The notes below the pieces were generated by a model. The model saw only the letters and a program-made list of their open reading frames with translations, was not told the origin of the DNA and searched no databases. From assembly GCA_964619785.1 (NCBI GenBank), contig CAZUGH010000016.1:1-33404 (forward strand): DNA of 33,404 nucleotides, given 5' to 3'. The stretch is from CAZUGH01 sp964619785 (GTDB lineage: Bacteria; Bacillota; Clostridia; Lachnospirales; Lachnospiraceae). The position numbers and the translations under genes were made by a program. This document shows positions 23,867-32,239 of this stretch, piece by piece; the stretch's first letter is position 1; each line of letters starts with the position of its first letter.

Positions 23867-25955
23867 ATGCCTGTGCCAATCACTGGATTAACAACGAAGG
23901 AAGCGAAGAAACGTCTACAAACCTATGGTCCTAATCTTCTCAAAGAATCCAAACCACCAGGAATCTGTGAGCGATTTCTTGCGCAGCTAAAGGATTTTAT
24001 GATTATCACCCTGCTGGCAGCGGCAGGGATTTCTTTTATTCTCTCGTTCTTCGGGGAGGATGGAGATTATATCGACGCAGTCATCATTCTTGGCATCTTG
24101 AAGCGTCAGCCCGTCTTTCCGATGTTTATGACTTCTGTNNNNNNNNNNNNNNNNNNNNNNNNNNNNNNNNNNNNNNNNNNNNNNNNNNNNNNNNNNNNNN
24201 NNNNNNNNNNNNNNNNNNNNNNNNNNNNNNNNNNNNNNATCTTGAAGCGTCAGCCCGTCTTTCCGATGTTTATGACTTCTGTCAGTCTAGCTGTCGCTGC
24301 CATTCCAGAGGGCCTGCCAGCCATCGTCACGATTATGCTGTCTCTCGGTGTGGAACGCATGGCTAGACGTCATGCTGTCATCCGTCGTTTGCCCGCAGTT
24401 GAAACACTAGGTAGTGCTACCGTCATTTGCTCCGACAAAACGGGCACACTAACAGAGAATCGATTGACGGTGAGCGATACATTTTCCTATGATAATGAAA
24501 TCACTCTGATTCGATATAGTCTCTTGTGTAACCACCAATCCGGCGGGCTCGAGAAGGCGCTGGTTCGTCACGGGGAGACACTTTCTCTTTTCTGGGAAAA
24601 AGAGCAATCGCTTGCACCTATTCTTGACGAGATTCCGTTTGATTCAACACGCAAGTGTATGACGACACTTCATCGTTTTCAGGGAAAATATCTATCTATC
24701 AGCAAGGGTGCTCCTGAGATTATTCTTCAGCATGCCAGCTCCTATCTTGACCAGGGGACGGTCCGACCTCTGACAAGTCGAATTCGTGCTGCCTTTACCG
24801 ATGCCAATCATTCTTTTGCGAAGGAGGCTCTTCGTGTAGTTGCTGTCTCTTATCAGTTTCATAGAGGACTCCCTCGCTGTACTTGTGCGAGTCTTGAGCG
24901 TGATACAATTCTAGTTGGGCTGATTGCTTCTTTCGACCCGCCTCGTCCTGAGGCTGTCGAGGCGATTGCCAAATGCCGTCAAGCTGGGATACGTCCTGTT
25001 ATGATTACTGGTGACCACCCATTGACGGCGATGGCGATTGGTGCCAAACTTGGTTTTCCAAGCCAGGAAGTCTTGACAGGAGCAGATCTTGCGCAGCTTG
25101 ATGACCCTGCTTTAGAAGCCACAATTTATCAGCATTCTATCTATGCTCGCGTGCTTCCAGTGGATAAGGTTCGCCTTGTAAAAGCTTTTCAACATCACCG
25201 CGAGGTTGTCGCCATGACAGGCGATGGGGTCAATGATGCTCCTGCGCTCAAAGCAGCTGATATTGGTTGCGCCATGGGGCTCGGTGGCACAGATGTCGCT
25301 AAGAGTGCTTCAGATATGATTTTGACAGATGACAATTTTGCGACGATATTGGCTGCTGTTGAAGAGGGTCGTGGCATCTATGACAATATACGCAAAGCTG
25401 TATTTTTCCTGCTNNNNNNNNNNNNNNNNNNNNNNNNNNNNNNNNNNNNNNNNNNNNNNNNNNNNNNNNNNNNNNNNNNNNNNNNNNNNNNNNNNNNNNN
25501 NNNNNNNNNNNNNTTTTCCTGCTATTTGTCTTGGTTTAGAACCGCCCGAGTCAGATATCATGAGCCGACCACCTCGTGGTCATCGTGAAGGCCTCTTCCA
25601 TGATGGTGCACTTTTTTCAATTCTCGTTGAGGGTCTCTTCATCGGCTCCCTGGCACTAACCGCTTATATGATAGGTGGCTCAACCATGTGCTTAGCCGTG
25701 CTAGCACTATCCCAAATTGTGCATTCATTTAATATGCGCAGCCAACAATCTCTCTTTCACGTAGGCTTACTTTCGAATCCGCAGCTTTTGTTTAGTGGGA
25801 TTCTCTGTATCGGTATGCAGATTAGTGTAATCGTAGTTCCATGGCTCCAAAATATCTTCCACACATCTGCATTATCACTTGAGCAATGGTTGGTAGTTGC
25901 CGTTCTTTCTCTGCTTCCTGTCCCTCTAATGGAGGTTCAGAAAAAAATACGTTGA
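23867..25955 (+). CDS. calcium-type P-type ATPase, interrupted by two assembly gaps
   Basis: The N-terminus (ITGLTTKEAKKRLQTYGPNLL), AAIPEGLPA in M4, phosphorylation site SDKTGTLTEN, SKGAPE in the nucleotide domain, MITGDHPLTA and TGDGVNDAPALKAADIG place it in the P2 (SERCA/PMCA-like) ATPases, which pump Ca2+ or similar cations across the membrane. The actuator domain with TGES and M3 is missing at 24139-24238. Most of M5-M6, which carry ion-site residues, is missing at 25414-25513. The reading frame changes across the second gap only because 100 N is arbitrary. The remainder (FPAICLGLEPPESD onward) is normal. The nucleotide-binding part is short for the family. The start is ATG at 23867, or GTG at 23873 with a better-spaced AGGGGG. 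Confidence 0.88.
24095..24282. other. 100-N assembly gap with an exact 44-bp duplicated flank
   Basis: The 44 bases 24095-24138 are repeated exactly at 24239-24282, on each side of 100 N. The segment encodes ILKRQPVFPMFMTS, which belongs before M4, yet on the left it is joined directly to M2. This is an assembly feature, not a biological repeat. Confidence 0.9.
25404..25523. other. 100-N assembly gap with a 10-bp duplicated flank
   Basis: TTTTCCTGCT occurs on both sides of 100 N (25404-25413 and 25514-25523), read in different frames (FFLL before, FPA after). Roughly M5-M6 of the ATPase is missing. Confidence 0.85.
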
Positions 25956-25980
25956 TTTTATCTGGAATGTATTCTATAAT
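25952..25980 (+). promoter_or_regulatory. promoter of the acidic small-protein gene
   Basis: TTGATT (25952-25957) overlaps the ATPase stop codon, followed by a 17-bp spacer and TATAAT (25975-25980). The start codon lies 60 bases downstream. Confidence 0.7.
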
Positions 25981-26039
25981 AGTAGCATCATGATTTAACG
26001 GATAAAATTCACTTCAGAATAGATTGGGATGGAGAAACT

Positions 26040-26411
26040 ATGGACGATAAACTGGTTGCCAAAGCTCTGATGACCTTTGACCACACATACGAGCCACAGA
26101 TACAGATGTATGATCATCTGCCATATCAGCGTGACATCGACGTATGTAATTGGAAAAAACCACGTATTGTAAGTGGCAATATCGTAAAGTACTTCCAGTA
26201 TGATCTTGGCAAACCACAGATTATACAAAATGATTTTGTCGTGGAAGTGGAAGAACCAGAATTGATTGAAGAATTGGAAGATGATGCTTCCGATGATTCG
26301 ATGGACCCTGGTGAATTGCTTGTTTCGATGGAAGATGATATCGACGAGGAACCTATTGAAGATGCAGCGGAGGAACCCGAAGAGGTTCTCGAAACCGAGA
26401 TTGCTTCATAA
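26040..26411 (+). CDS. hypothetical protein with highly acidic C-terminal tail
   Basis: The 123 residues have two parts. Residues 1 to about 68 are mixed, with several aromatic residues (FDHTYEPQIQMYDHLPYQ, a central NWKKPRIVSGN) and could fold. Residues about 69-123 are dominated by Glu and Asp (for example EEPELIEELEDDASDD) and are probably disordered. There is no signal peptide or membrane span. GGAG lies 7 bases before the ATG. It has its own promoter and terminator, so it is a complete single-gene unit. I do not recognise the family. A DNA-mimic, chaperone-like or Ca2+-buffering role could each fit an acidic tail, but none is supported by a motif. Confidence 0.75.
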   Translation: MDDKLVAKALMTFDHTYEPQIQMYDHLPYQRDIDVCNWKKPRIVSGNIVKYFQYDLGKPQIIQNDFVVEVEEPELIEELEDDASDDSMDPGELLVSMEDDIDEEPIEDAAEEPEEVLETEIAS

Positions 26412-26421
26412 GAATATTGAT

Positions 26422-26460
26422 GCGATAGATGACCAATACTTTGGCGTCTATCGCTTTTTT
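26422..26460 (+). terminator. terminator of the acidic small-protein gene
   Basis: GCGATAGA and TCTATCGC form an 8-bp stem with an inner CCAA/TTGG helix, followed by six T. It begins 11 bases after the stop codon. Confidence 0.88.
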
Positions 26461-26492
26461 GTGTAAATAGTGAAGTGCGGATGCATTCTGGT

Positions 26493-26634
26493 GCTGCGGG
26501 GGAGTTACGGGTTGGTTTTCCTGCTGCGGGGGGAGTGTTGGGAAAGGTCGGCTTCGCGCTGCGGGGGAGTGTTTGAGAAGGCCGGCTTCGCGCTGCGGGG
26601 GAGTGTTTGAGAAGGCCGGCTTCACGCTGCGGGG
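26493..26634. repeat. tandem array of about 34-bp GC-rich repeats
   Basis: Units start at 26493 (30 bp, divergent), 26523 (35 bp), 26558 (34 bp) and 26592 (34 bp), with a truncated fifth at 26626. Each starts GCTGCGGGGG and the complete ones end with GGCCGGCTTCGC or a close form. Units three and four differ at one base. There are no spacers, so this is not CRISPR. The length is not a multiple of three, so it is not a coding repeat. Confidence 0.9.
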
Positions 26635-26669
26635 TATATACAGATGATTTTTCACTTTTATACCCCGCA
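26628..26669. repeat. perfect 11-bp inverted repeat ending the tandem array
   Basis: TGCGGGGTATA (26628-26638) pairs with TATACCCCGCA (26659-26669) over a 20-base loop. The same TATACCCCGC occurs again at 26897-26906 and as TGTACCCCGC at 26763-26772. Confidence 0.75.
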
Positions 26670-26754
26670 TGATTTGTGGCACTTGCTGTAAACGACGTTA
26701 TTTCGCGCTGGAATAATATTACATATATTCATTTTTTCTACTATGAGATAAAAA

Positions 26755-26802
26755 TATAGCACTGTACCCCGCTTTCAAAAGAAATCGGGGTACAGTGTTA
26801 TA
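26755..26802. repeat. very long hairpin, possible enolase terminator
   Basis: Bases 26755-26771 pair with 26786-26802 (17 bp, one G-U). After one mismatch, TTTC and GAAA close a four-base loop. On the minus strand the stem is followed by an interrupted T run (TATATTTTTATC), so it may end eno transcription, 153 bases after the eno stop. No gene is seen between 26462 and 26954. Confidence 0.7.
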
Positions 26803-26954
26803 AAATATGATATTTACTGCCATTTTGATCTCATATTCGGATAATCCTTGCCATTATTTTACATAAAAGTGCAGTGAATTCTAAATTTTTGCCTATTATA
26901 CCCCGCGAAGAGTCGCCTGGAGAGTTGAACACCACAGAAGGATGACCTAATCAC

Positions 26955-28250
26955 TCAACCTCTCTTTCGAAATGTGTATTTCGCGCAGTCGTCTAGCTGT
27001 TCTTCGATTCGCAACAGTGTGTTATACTTCGCCACACGGTCTGTTCGACTTGGTGCACCTGTCTTGATTTGCCCTGCATTGACACCAACGGCAATGTCTG
27101 CAATGGTTGTATCTTCTGTCTCACCTGAGCGGTGGGATATGATTGGATTCCATCCGTTACGCTTTGTCATCTCAATTGCATCAAGCGTTTCGGTCAAGGT
27201 TCCAATTTGATTTGGCTTAATCAAGACTGCATTGGCCGCCTGCTTTGTAATTCCATTCTGAATTCGTTCTGGGTTTGTGACAAACAAATCGTCTCCTACC
27301 AATTGAACGTGTTTACCAATGCGACTTGTCAACTGCTGCCAACCAGCCCAGTCTTCCTCTGCTAATCCATCTTCGATGGAATAGATCGGATATCGTTCAC
27401 ACAAATCTGCCAGATAGTCTATCATATTTGACGTTGTTTTGTATTCGTCGGATTTCCAAAAATAATATTCTCCTGTATGCCCATTTTTCAGTGCTTCTTC
27501 ATACATCTCCGTACTGGCTACATCAAGTGCTAACATAAAGTCAGTTCCTGCTTTATATCCTGCTCGCTCAATTGCTCGCGTGATATAGACAAGAGCCTCT
27601 TCGTCGCTGCTTAATTCAGGTGCAAACCCTCCTTCGTCACCTACAGCTGTAGAAAGTCTATCTGCCTGCAATAGCTTTTTCAATTTTTGAAATACATTGA
27701 CACACCATTCCAAGCATTCACGGAAAGAAGTTGCCCCCACCGGCATTATCATAAATTCTTGTATGCTCAAGCTACTATCTGCATGCTTGCCACCATTCAT
27801 AATGTTCATCATTGGCACTGGCATTTCCTTTGCATTCACTCCACCTAGATATTGGTACAAGGGAAGATGCAATGCATTGGCTGCCGTTCTCGCTGCTGCC
27901 AATGATACGCCTAAAATTGCATTGGCACCGAGTCTTGATTTGTTTGGTGTACCATCCTCTGCAATCATTTTCTTATCAATCTCAATTTGATTAAATATGT
28001 TGGTTCCTTCAAGCATCGGAGCTATGGTATGATTGATTGCATCTACTGCCTTTTTCACGCCTTGTCCACTATAGTGTTGTGGGTCGTTGTCTCGCAACTC
28101 GACAGCTTCAAAGGAGCCGGTCGATGCCCCCGATGGCACAGATGCCCTTCCGATTGTCCCATTATTTAATGTAATTTCGGCTTCAATGGTTGGATTTCCT
28201 CTTGAATCAAGAATCTCTCTTCCATATATTTGCTTAATACGATAATCCAT
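26955..28250 (-). CDS. eno: enolase (phosphopyruvate hydratase)
   Basis: Enolase converts 2-phosphoglycerate to phosphoenolpyruvate in glycolysis. It is cytosolic and Mg2+-dependent. The 431 residues contain the N-terminal GREILDSRGNPTIEAE, the loop GASTGSFEAVELRD, the metal and catalytic segments SIEDGLAEEDW and LVGDDLFVTN, the family signature LIKPNQIGTLTET, and SHRSGETEDT near the end. GGAGG lies 7 bases before the ATG. It is a single gene on the minus strand, between the structured repeat island and the long dnaJ-eno inverted repeat. No strong promoter hexamers are clear in 28251-28346. Confidence 0.98.
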   Translation of the reverse strand: MDYRIKQIYGREILDSRGNPTIEAEITLNNGTIGRASVPSGASTGSFEAVELRDNDPQHYSGQGVKKAVDAINHTIAPMLEGTNIFNQIEIDKKMIAEDGTPNKSRLGANAILGVSLAAARTAANALHLPLYQYLGGVNAKEMPVPMMNIMNGGKHADSSLSIQEFMIMPVGATSFRECLEWCVNVFQKLKKLLQADRLSTAVGDEGGFAPELSSDEEALVYITRAIERAGYKAGTDFMLALDVASTEMYEEALKNGHTGEYYFWKSDEYKTTSNMIDYLADLCERYPIYSIEDGLAEEDWAGWQQLTSRIGKHVQLVGDDLFVTNPERIQNGITKQAANAVLIKPNQIGTLTETLDAIEMTKRNGWNPIISHRSGETEDTTIADIAVGVNAGQIKTGAPSRTDRVAKYNTLLRIEEQLDDCAKYTFRKRG

Positions 28251-28346
28251 TCTACTACCTCCAAATTCTTTTAGAGATAGTTTGAGGAAAATGCATTGAT
28301 TTTATTCATTAAGGCAACACGAAAAAGCACGTATTTTTCCCCACGT

Positions 28347-28490
28347 CACTAAGTCGCGCGCTTAATCTTGCCTCTCTTCGTTCGGCAATCTTTACGCGGA
28401 CTCACGTCCTATGCATAAAAACACCCACCCTCTCCTTTCCATGCAAGCATGGTCGGAGTGGGTGGGTGTTTTTATGCGCACGACTTAGTG
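28347..28490. repeat. nested inverted repeat enclosing the dnaJ terminator
   Basis: CACTAAGTCG (28347-28356) is exactly complementary to CGACTTAGTG (28481-28490), and the latter begins two bases after the dnaJ stop. The whole terminator hairpin lies inside. Between the outer left arm and the terminator (28357-28412) no gene is visible. Confidence 0.65.
28413..28477 (-). terminator. strong terminator of the hrcA-grpE-dnaK-dnaJ operon
   Basis: An 18-bp perfect stem (GCATAAAAACACCCACCC with its complement) is extended by CTCC/GGAG and CCATGC/GCATGG. The T5 run lies within the stem base, so it can work in both directions. It lies just after the dnaJ stop at 28493. Confidence 0.85.
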
Positions 28491-28492
28491 TC

Positions 28493-29605
28493 TTAGCGTT
28501 TTTTTTTGGTTTTTTTACCTTCTAGGCTATCCTGGAATTGTTCGAGGAGTTTCTTTTGTTCTTTGTTGAGGCTGGTTGGTACTTCGACTACGAGTGTTAC
28601 GTAGTGGTCTCCACGCATTTTCTTGTTACGCAGGGATGGTACACCTTTACCTCGTAAGCGGACACGTGTGTCTGTCTGTGTTCCTGCTTTGACGGTGTAT
28701 GCCACATCGCCATCAATTGTTGGGATTATCTGGTCTCCTCCGAGTGCAGCTTTTGCATATGATATCTTCACGGTAGAGTAGATGTCATAGTCTTGACGCT
28801 GGAAGATTGGGTGTCTCGCTACGGCTACTTCTACGAGCAGGTCACCACGTGGTCCACCGTTGGTTCCCGGTTCTCCCTTGCTTCGGATGCGAACACTTTG
28901 TCCGTGATCGATTCCGGCTGGGATTGATACTTCGATTTTCTTACGGCTGCTTGTGTAACCAGCACCATGACAATCCGTACATTTTTCTTTGACAATCTTA
29001 CCAGTTCCGTTACAGTGTGGACATGTTGTTACATTCTGTACCATGCCAAATAGTGATTGCTGAGTACGGACAACCTGACCACTACCGCCACAATTACTAC
29101 ATGTCTCTGGTGATGTACCTGGCTTTGCTCCTGTTCCATGACAAGTTGTACACTCATCCTTTAAGTTCAGGTCAAGTTCCTTGTCTACACCAAAGCAAGC
29201 CTCTTCAAATGTTAAGTTGACACGTGCGCGCACATTAGCTCCACGCATTGGTTCATTGGCTGAGCGACCACGTCTACGGCCGCCACCACCAAATAAATCG
29301 CCAAAGATGTCACCAAAGATATCTCCCATATCCATTCCTGAGAAATCAAATCCGCCAGCACCGCCACCTGCTCCACCTTCAAAGGCAGCATGACCAAACT
29401 GATCATACTGTCTTCTCTTGTCGGCATCGCTAAGAACGGCATACGCTTCAGAAGCTTCTTTGAACTTTGCTTCGGCTTCCTTGTCCCCAGGATTTGTATC
29501 GGGATGATACTTCTTGGCTAACACACGATATGCTTTTTTCAATTCGGCATCAGACGCGCCCTTCGACACGCCTAACACCTCATAATAATCTCTCTTATCT
29601 GCCAT
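28493..29605 (-). CDS. dnaJ: chaperone protein DnaJ (Hsp40)
   Basis: DnaJ delivers unfolded proteins to DnaK and stimulates its ATPase. The J-domain (residues 1-70) has the HPD motif in KKYHPDTNPGD. Then comes a Gly/Phe-rich linker (about 75-110), the zinc-binding region with four CxxCxGxG-type repeats (CTTCHGTG, CSNCGGSG, CPHCNGTG, CTDCHGAG), and a C-terminal substrate domain ending in a Lys-rich tail. The 370-residue length is typical. It starts 9 bases after dnaK and ends at a strong terminator, so it is the last gene of the heat-shock operon. Confidence 0.98.
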   Translation of the reverse strand: MADKRDYYEVLGVSKGASDAELKKAYRVLAKKYHPDTNPGDKEAEAKFKEASEAYAVLSDADKRRQYDQFGHAAFEGGAGGGAGGFDFSGMDMGDIFGDIFGDLFGGGGRRRGRSANEPMRGANVRARVNLTFEEACFGVDKELDLNLKDECTTCHGTGAKPGTSPETCSNCGGSGQVVRTQQSLFGMVQNVTTCPHCNGTGKIVKEKCTDCHGAGYTSSRKKIEVSIPAGIDHGQSVRIRSKGEPGTNGGPRGDLLVEVAVARHPIFQRQDYDIYSTVKISYAKAALGGDQIIPTIDGDVAYTVKAGTQTDTRVRLRGKGVPSLRNKKMRGDHYVTLVVEVPTSLNKEQKKLLEQFQDSLEGKKTKKKR

Positions 29606-29614
29606 GGCTTACCA

Positions 29615-30548
29615 CTAGACCTCTCTATAGTCGCCATCTACGACGTCATCTGCTGCGCCAGCACCTGCATCTGCTCCAGCTGCACCGCCCATGTCAGGTC
29701 CTGCACCCTGAGCACCGCCTGCCTGCTGTGCATTGGCATATACTTTTTCAAATACCTGCTGTGCACTTGTCATAAGACTTTCTTTTGCTGCTTTGAGCTC
29801 TTCCACTTCGCTATCAGACATAGACTCTGCGTTGGTCTTCTCTAATAACTCTTTTACCTTAGCAATCTCAGCTTCCACTTTTTCCTTCTCAGAAGCATCA
29901 ATGCTGTCGCCTACTTCACCGAGAGCCTTCTCTGTCTGGAATACCATGCTGTCCACATCATTACGTGTATCAATGGCTTCTTTACGTTTCTTATCTTCTG
30001 CTTCAAATTCAGCAGCAGCTTTTACTGCTTTTTCAATATCATCATCTGACATATTAGAACCAGCTGTAATTGTGATGTGCTGTTCTTTGCCAGTTCCCAA
30101 GTCCTTAGCGCTTACATTTACGATACCATTGGCATCAATATCAAATGTAACCTCAATCTGTGGAACACCACGACGTGCTGGTGGAATACCATCAAGTCTG
30201 AACTGTCCGAGTGATTTGTTGTCGCGAGCAAATTGACGCTCACCCTGTACTACGTTGATATCAACAGCTGTCTGATTGTCTGCTGCTGTTGAGAAAATCT
30301 GGCTCTTCTTGGTAGGAATTGTTGTGTTACGCTCGATTAATCGAGTTGCCACACCACCCATTGTCTCAATTGATAATGACAGTGGAGTTACATCGAGAAG
30401 AAGGATATCGCCAGCGCCTGTATCTCCAGCTAACTTACCACCCTGAATGGAAGCACCAAGTGCTACACACTCATCAGGATTAAGAGATTTATTTGGCTCA
30501 TGTCCTGTCAACTGTTTAACCTTATCCTGTACAGCTGGAATACGTGTA
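29615..30548 (-). CDS. dnaK: chaperone DnaK, C-terminal part (left of assembly gap)
   Basis: This piece runs from TRIPAVQDKVKQLTGHEP in subdomain II of the ATPase domain, through the linker and substrate-binding domain (DVTPLSLSIETMGG, IPPARRGVPQIEVTFDID) and the helical lid, to the Gly/Ala-rich tail with an acidic end (DDVVDGDYREV). It is in the same order as dnaJ. The first 34 residues repeat, with about two-thirds identity, the last 34 residues of the N-terminal piece right of the gap. A simple gap would not do that, so the two pieces come from different dnaK genes or strains. Confidence 0.93.
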
Positions 30549-30558
30549 NNNNNNNNNN
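30549..30558. other. dnaK: 10-N scaffold gap inside dnaK
   Basis: Ten N join two dnaK fragments that overlap in homology instead of abutting. The length is a placeholder. Confidence 0.95.
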
Positions 30559-31610
30559 ATACATGCACCGATTGCTACACATTCATCAGGGTTGATACCC
30601 TTGAATGGGTCTTTTCCTGTAAGAGACTTAACAAGAGCCTGAACAGCAGGAACACGAGTAGAACCACCAACAAGAAGAACTTTACTTAATTCTGAAGCTG
30701 CCATACCAGCATCGGAAAGTGCCTTCTGAACTGGTCCAGCTGTTCTCTCAACTAAATCATGTGTCAATTCATCGAACTTAGCTCTTGTCAAGTTCATATC
30801 AAAATGCTTTGGTCCCTCAGCTGTTGCTGTAATAAATGGCAAGTTGATGTTCGTTGTCGTAGCAGATGAAAGTTCTTTCTTTGCCTTCTCAGCTGCTTCC
30901 TTCAATCTCTGAAGTGCCATATTGTCAGCAGAAAGATCAATGCCTTCCTGTTTCTTGAATTCACTAATCATATAATCAGTAACCTTCTGGTCGAAGTCAT
31001 CTCCACCAAGACTGTTATCACCATTTGTTGAAAGAACTTCGATAACACCATCACCAATCTCGATAATCGATACATCAAATGTACCACCACCAAGGTCATA
31101 TACCATAATCTTCTGCTCGCCTTCATTATCAAGACCATAAGCAAGTGCTGCAGCAGTAGGCTCATTGATGATACGTTTTACATCAAGACCTGCAATCTTA
31201 CCAGCATCTTTAGTAGCCTGACGCTGTGCATCGTTGAAATAAGCTGGTACTGTGATAACTGCTTCTGTAACTTTCTCGCCCAAGTAAGCTTCTGCATCTG
31301 CTTTCAGCTTCTGAAGAATCATAGCTGAAATCTCCTGTGGAGAATACTTCTTGTCATCGATGGATACACGATAATCCGTACCCATATGTCTCTTAATAGA
31401 AGAAATTGTATGTTCTGCATTGGTAACAGCCTGACGCTTTGCTGGCTCACCAATCAATCTCTCACCAGTTTTAGTAAATGCAACTACGGATGGAGTTGTA
31501 CGGATACCCTCTGCGTTGGAAATAACAACTGGCTTACCACCCTCCATAACAGCTACACATGAATTTGTTGTTCCTAAGTCAATACCTATAATTTTACTCA
31601 TTATAAACAC
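30559..31610 (-). CDS. dnaK: chaperone DnaK, N-terminal ATPase part (right of assembly gap)
   Basis: This holds the start of Hsp70: IIGIDLGTTNSCVAVMEGG (phosphate loop 1), VITVPAYFNDAQRQATKDAG, phosphate loop 2 MVYDLGGGTFDVSI and the adenosine motif VLLVGGSTRVPAVQALV. It stops at GINPDECVAIGAC, at the gap. Only the nucleotide-binding domain is present. The MSKIIGIDLG methionine at 31601 is an alternative start, three codons in. It lies 23 bases after grpE. Together with the left fragment it would cover a full DnaK, but with a duplicated 34-residue segment. Confidence 0.95.
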
Positions 31611-31633
31611 CTAACCTTTCTTGATTCTCATAA

Positions 31634-32230
31634 TTAATTTGAAACTTTAACCATACTATGTCTGACTACGCTGTCTTTATACATGTATCCCTTCTGGAAT
31701 TCCTGAGATACTGTATTCTCACCAAAGTTCTCATCCTCATCATGCATCACTGCATTGTGAAAATCCGGATTGAACTCCTGGCCAACTGCCTCGATTGGCT
31801 TGACGCCCATCTCATCAAGGCATGTGAGAAATTGCTTATAAACCTGCTCGATTCCTTTTGCAAATGGAGTCTCTCGCTCTTCATCTGTCAGGGCATCGAA
31901 CCCTCTCTCCATATTGTCCACAACAGGAAGAATCTTCTCAACAATGGACTTGGCTCCCACCTCAAACATTGCACTCTTCTCTTTCTCAGAGCGCTTGCGG
32001 AAATTATCAAACTCAGCCATGTTCCGAACCAAACGGTCGTTTAGTTCTTCAATCTTCTCATCTTTCTTATCCTTCTTTTTCTTCTTAGGACCCTTTTTAT
32101 CTTTAACCGGTGCCTCTTCAGGTGCCTTCTCTTCGGATTCCTTCGCAGCTGCTTCACCTTCTGGATCCTTCTTCTCAGGTTTCTGAACCGCTTCCTGGTT
32201 CAAGTCTTCCTTCACTTCTTCGTTCTCCAT
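31634..32230 (-). CDS. grpE: nucleotide exchange factor GrpE
   Basis: GrpE releases ADP from DnaK. The 198 residues have a long charged, low-complexity N-terminus (about residues 1-60, Lys/Glu/Pro-rich), the dimerising helix with LNDRLVRNMAEFDNFRKRSEKE, and the C-terminal beta domain (GVKPIEAVGQEFNPDFHNAV, then VSQEFQKGYMYKDSVVRHSMVKVS), which matches the GrpE signature. It starts 9 bases after hrcA and precedes dnaK by 23 bases. Confidence 0.97.
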   Translation of the reverse strand: MENEEVKEDLNQEAVQKPEKKDPEGEAAAKESEEKAPEEAPVKDKKGPKKKKKDKKDEKIEELNDRLVRNMAEFDNFRKRSEKEKSAMFEVGAKSIVEKILPVVDNMERGFDALTDEERETPFAKGIEQVYKQFLTCLDEMGVKPIEAVGQEFNPDFHNAVMHDEDENFGENTVSQEFQKGYMYKDSVVRHSMVKVSN

Positions 32231-32239
32231 GGGAACCTC

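Noticed and set aside
23867..25955. P-type ATPase as a pseudogene or two genes
   Set aside because: The frame change coincides with a run of N of arbitrary length, and all motifs outside the gaps are intact. Assembly gaps explain it better.
26493..26634. Possible CRISPR array
   Set aside because: The repeats lie directly next to each other with no unique spacers, lengths vary from 30 to 35 bp, and no cas genes are nearby.
26353..26682. Minus-strand open frame with Pro-rich repeated text across the tandem repeats
   Set aside because: The 34-bp unit is not a multiple of three, so successive repeats are read in different frames. There is no ribosome site, and the frame covers a terminator and overlaps a supported plus-strand gene.
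29733..30236. 167-codon plus-strand frame opposite dnaK
   Set aside because: Ser/Ala-rich composition is the mirror of the dnaK coding sequence; no ribosome site or promoter.
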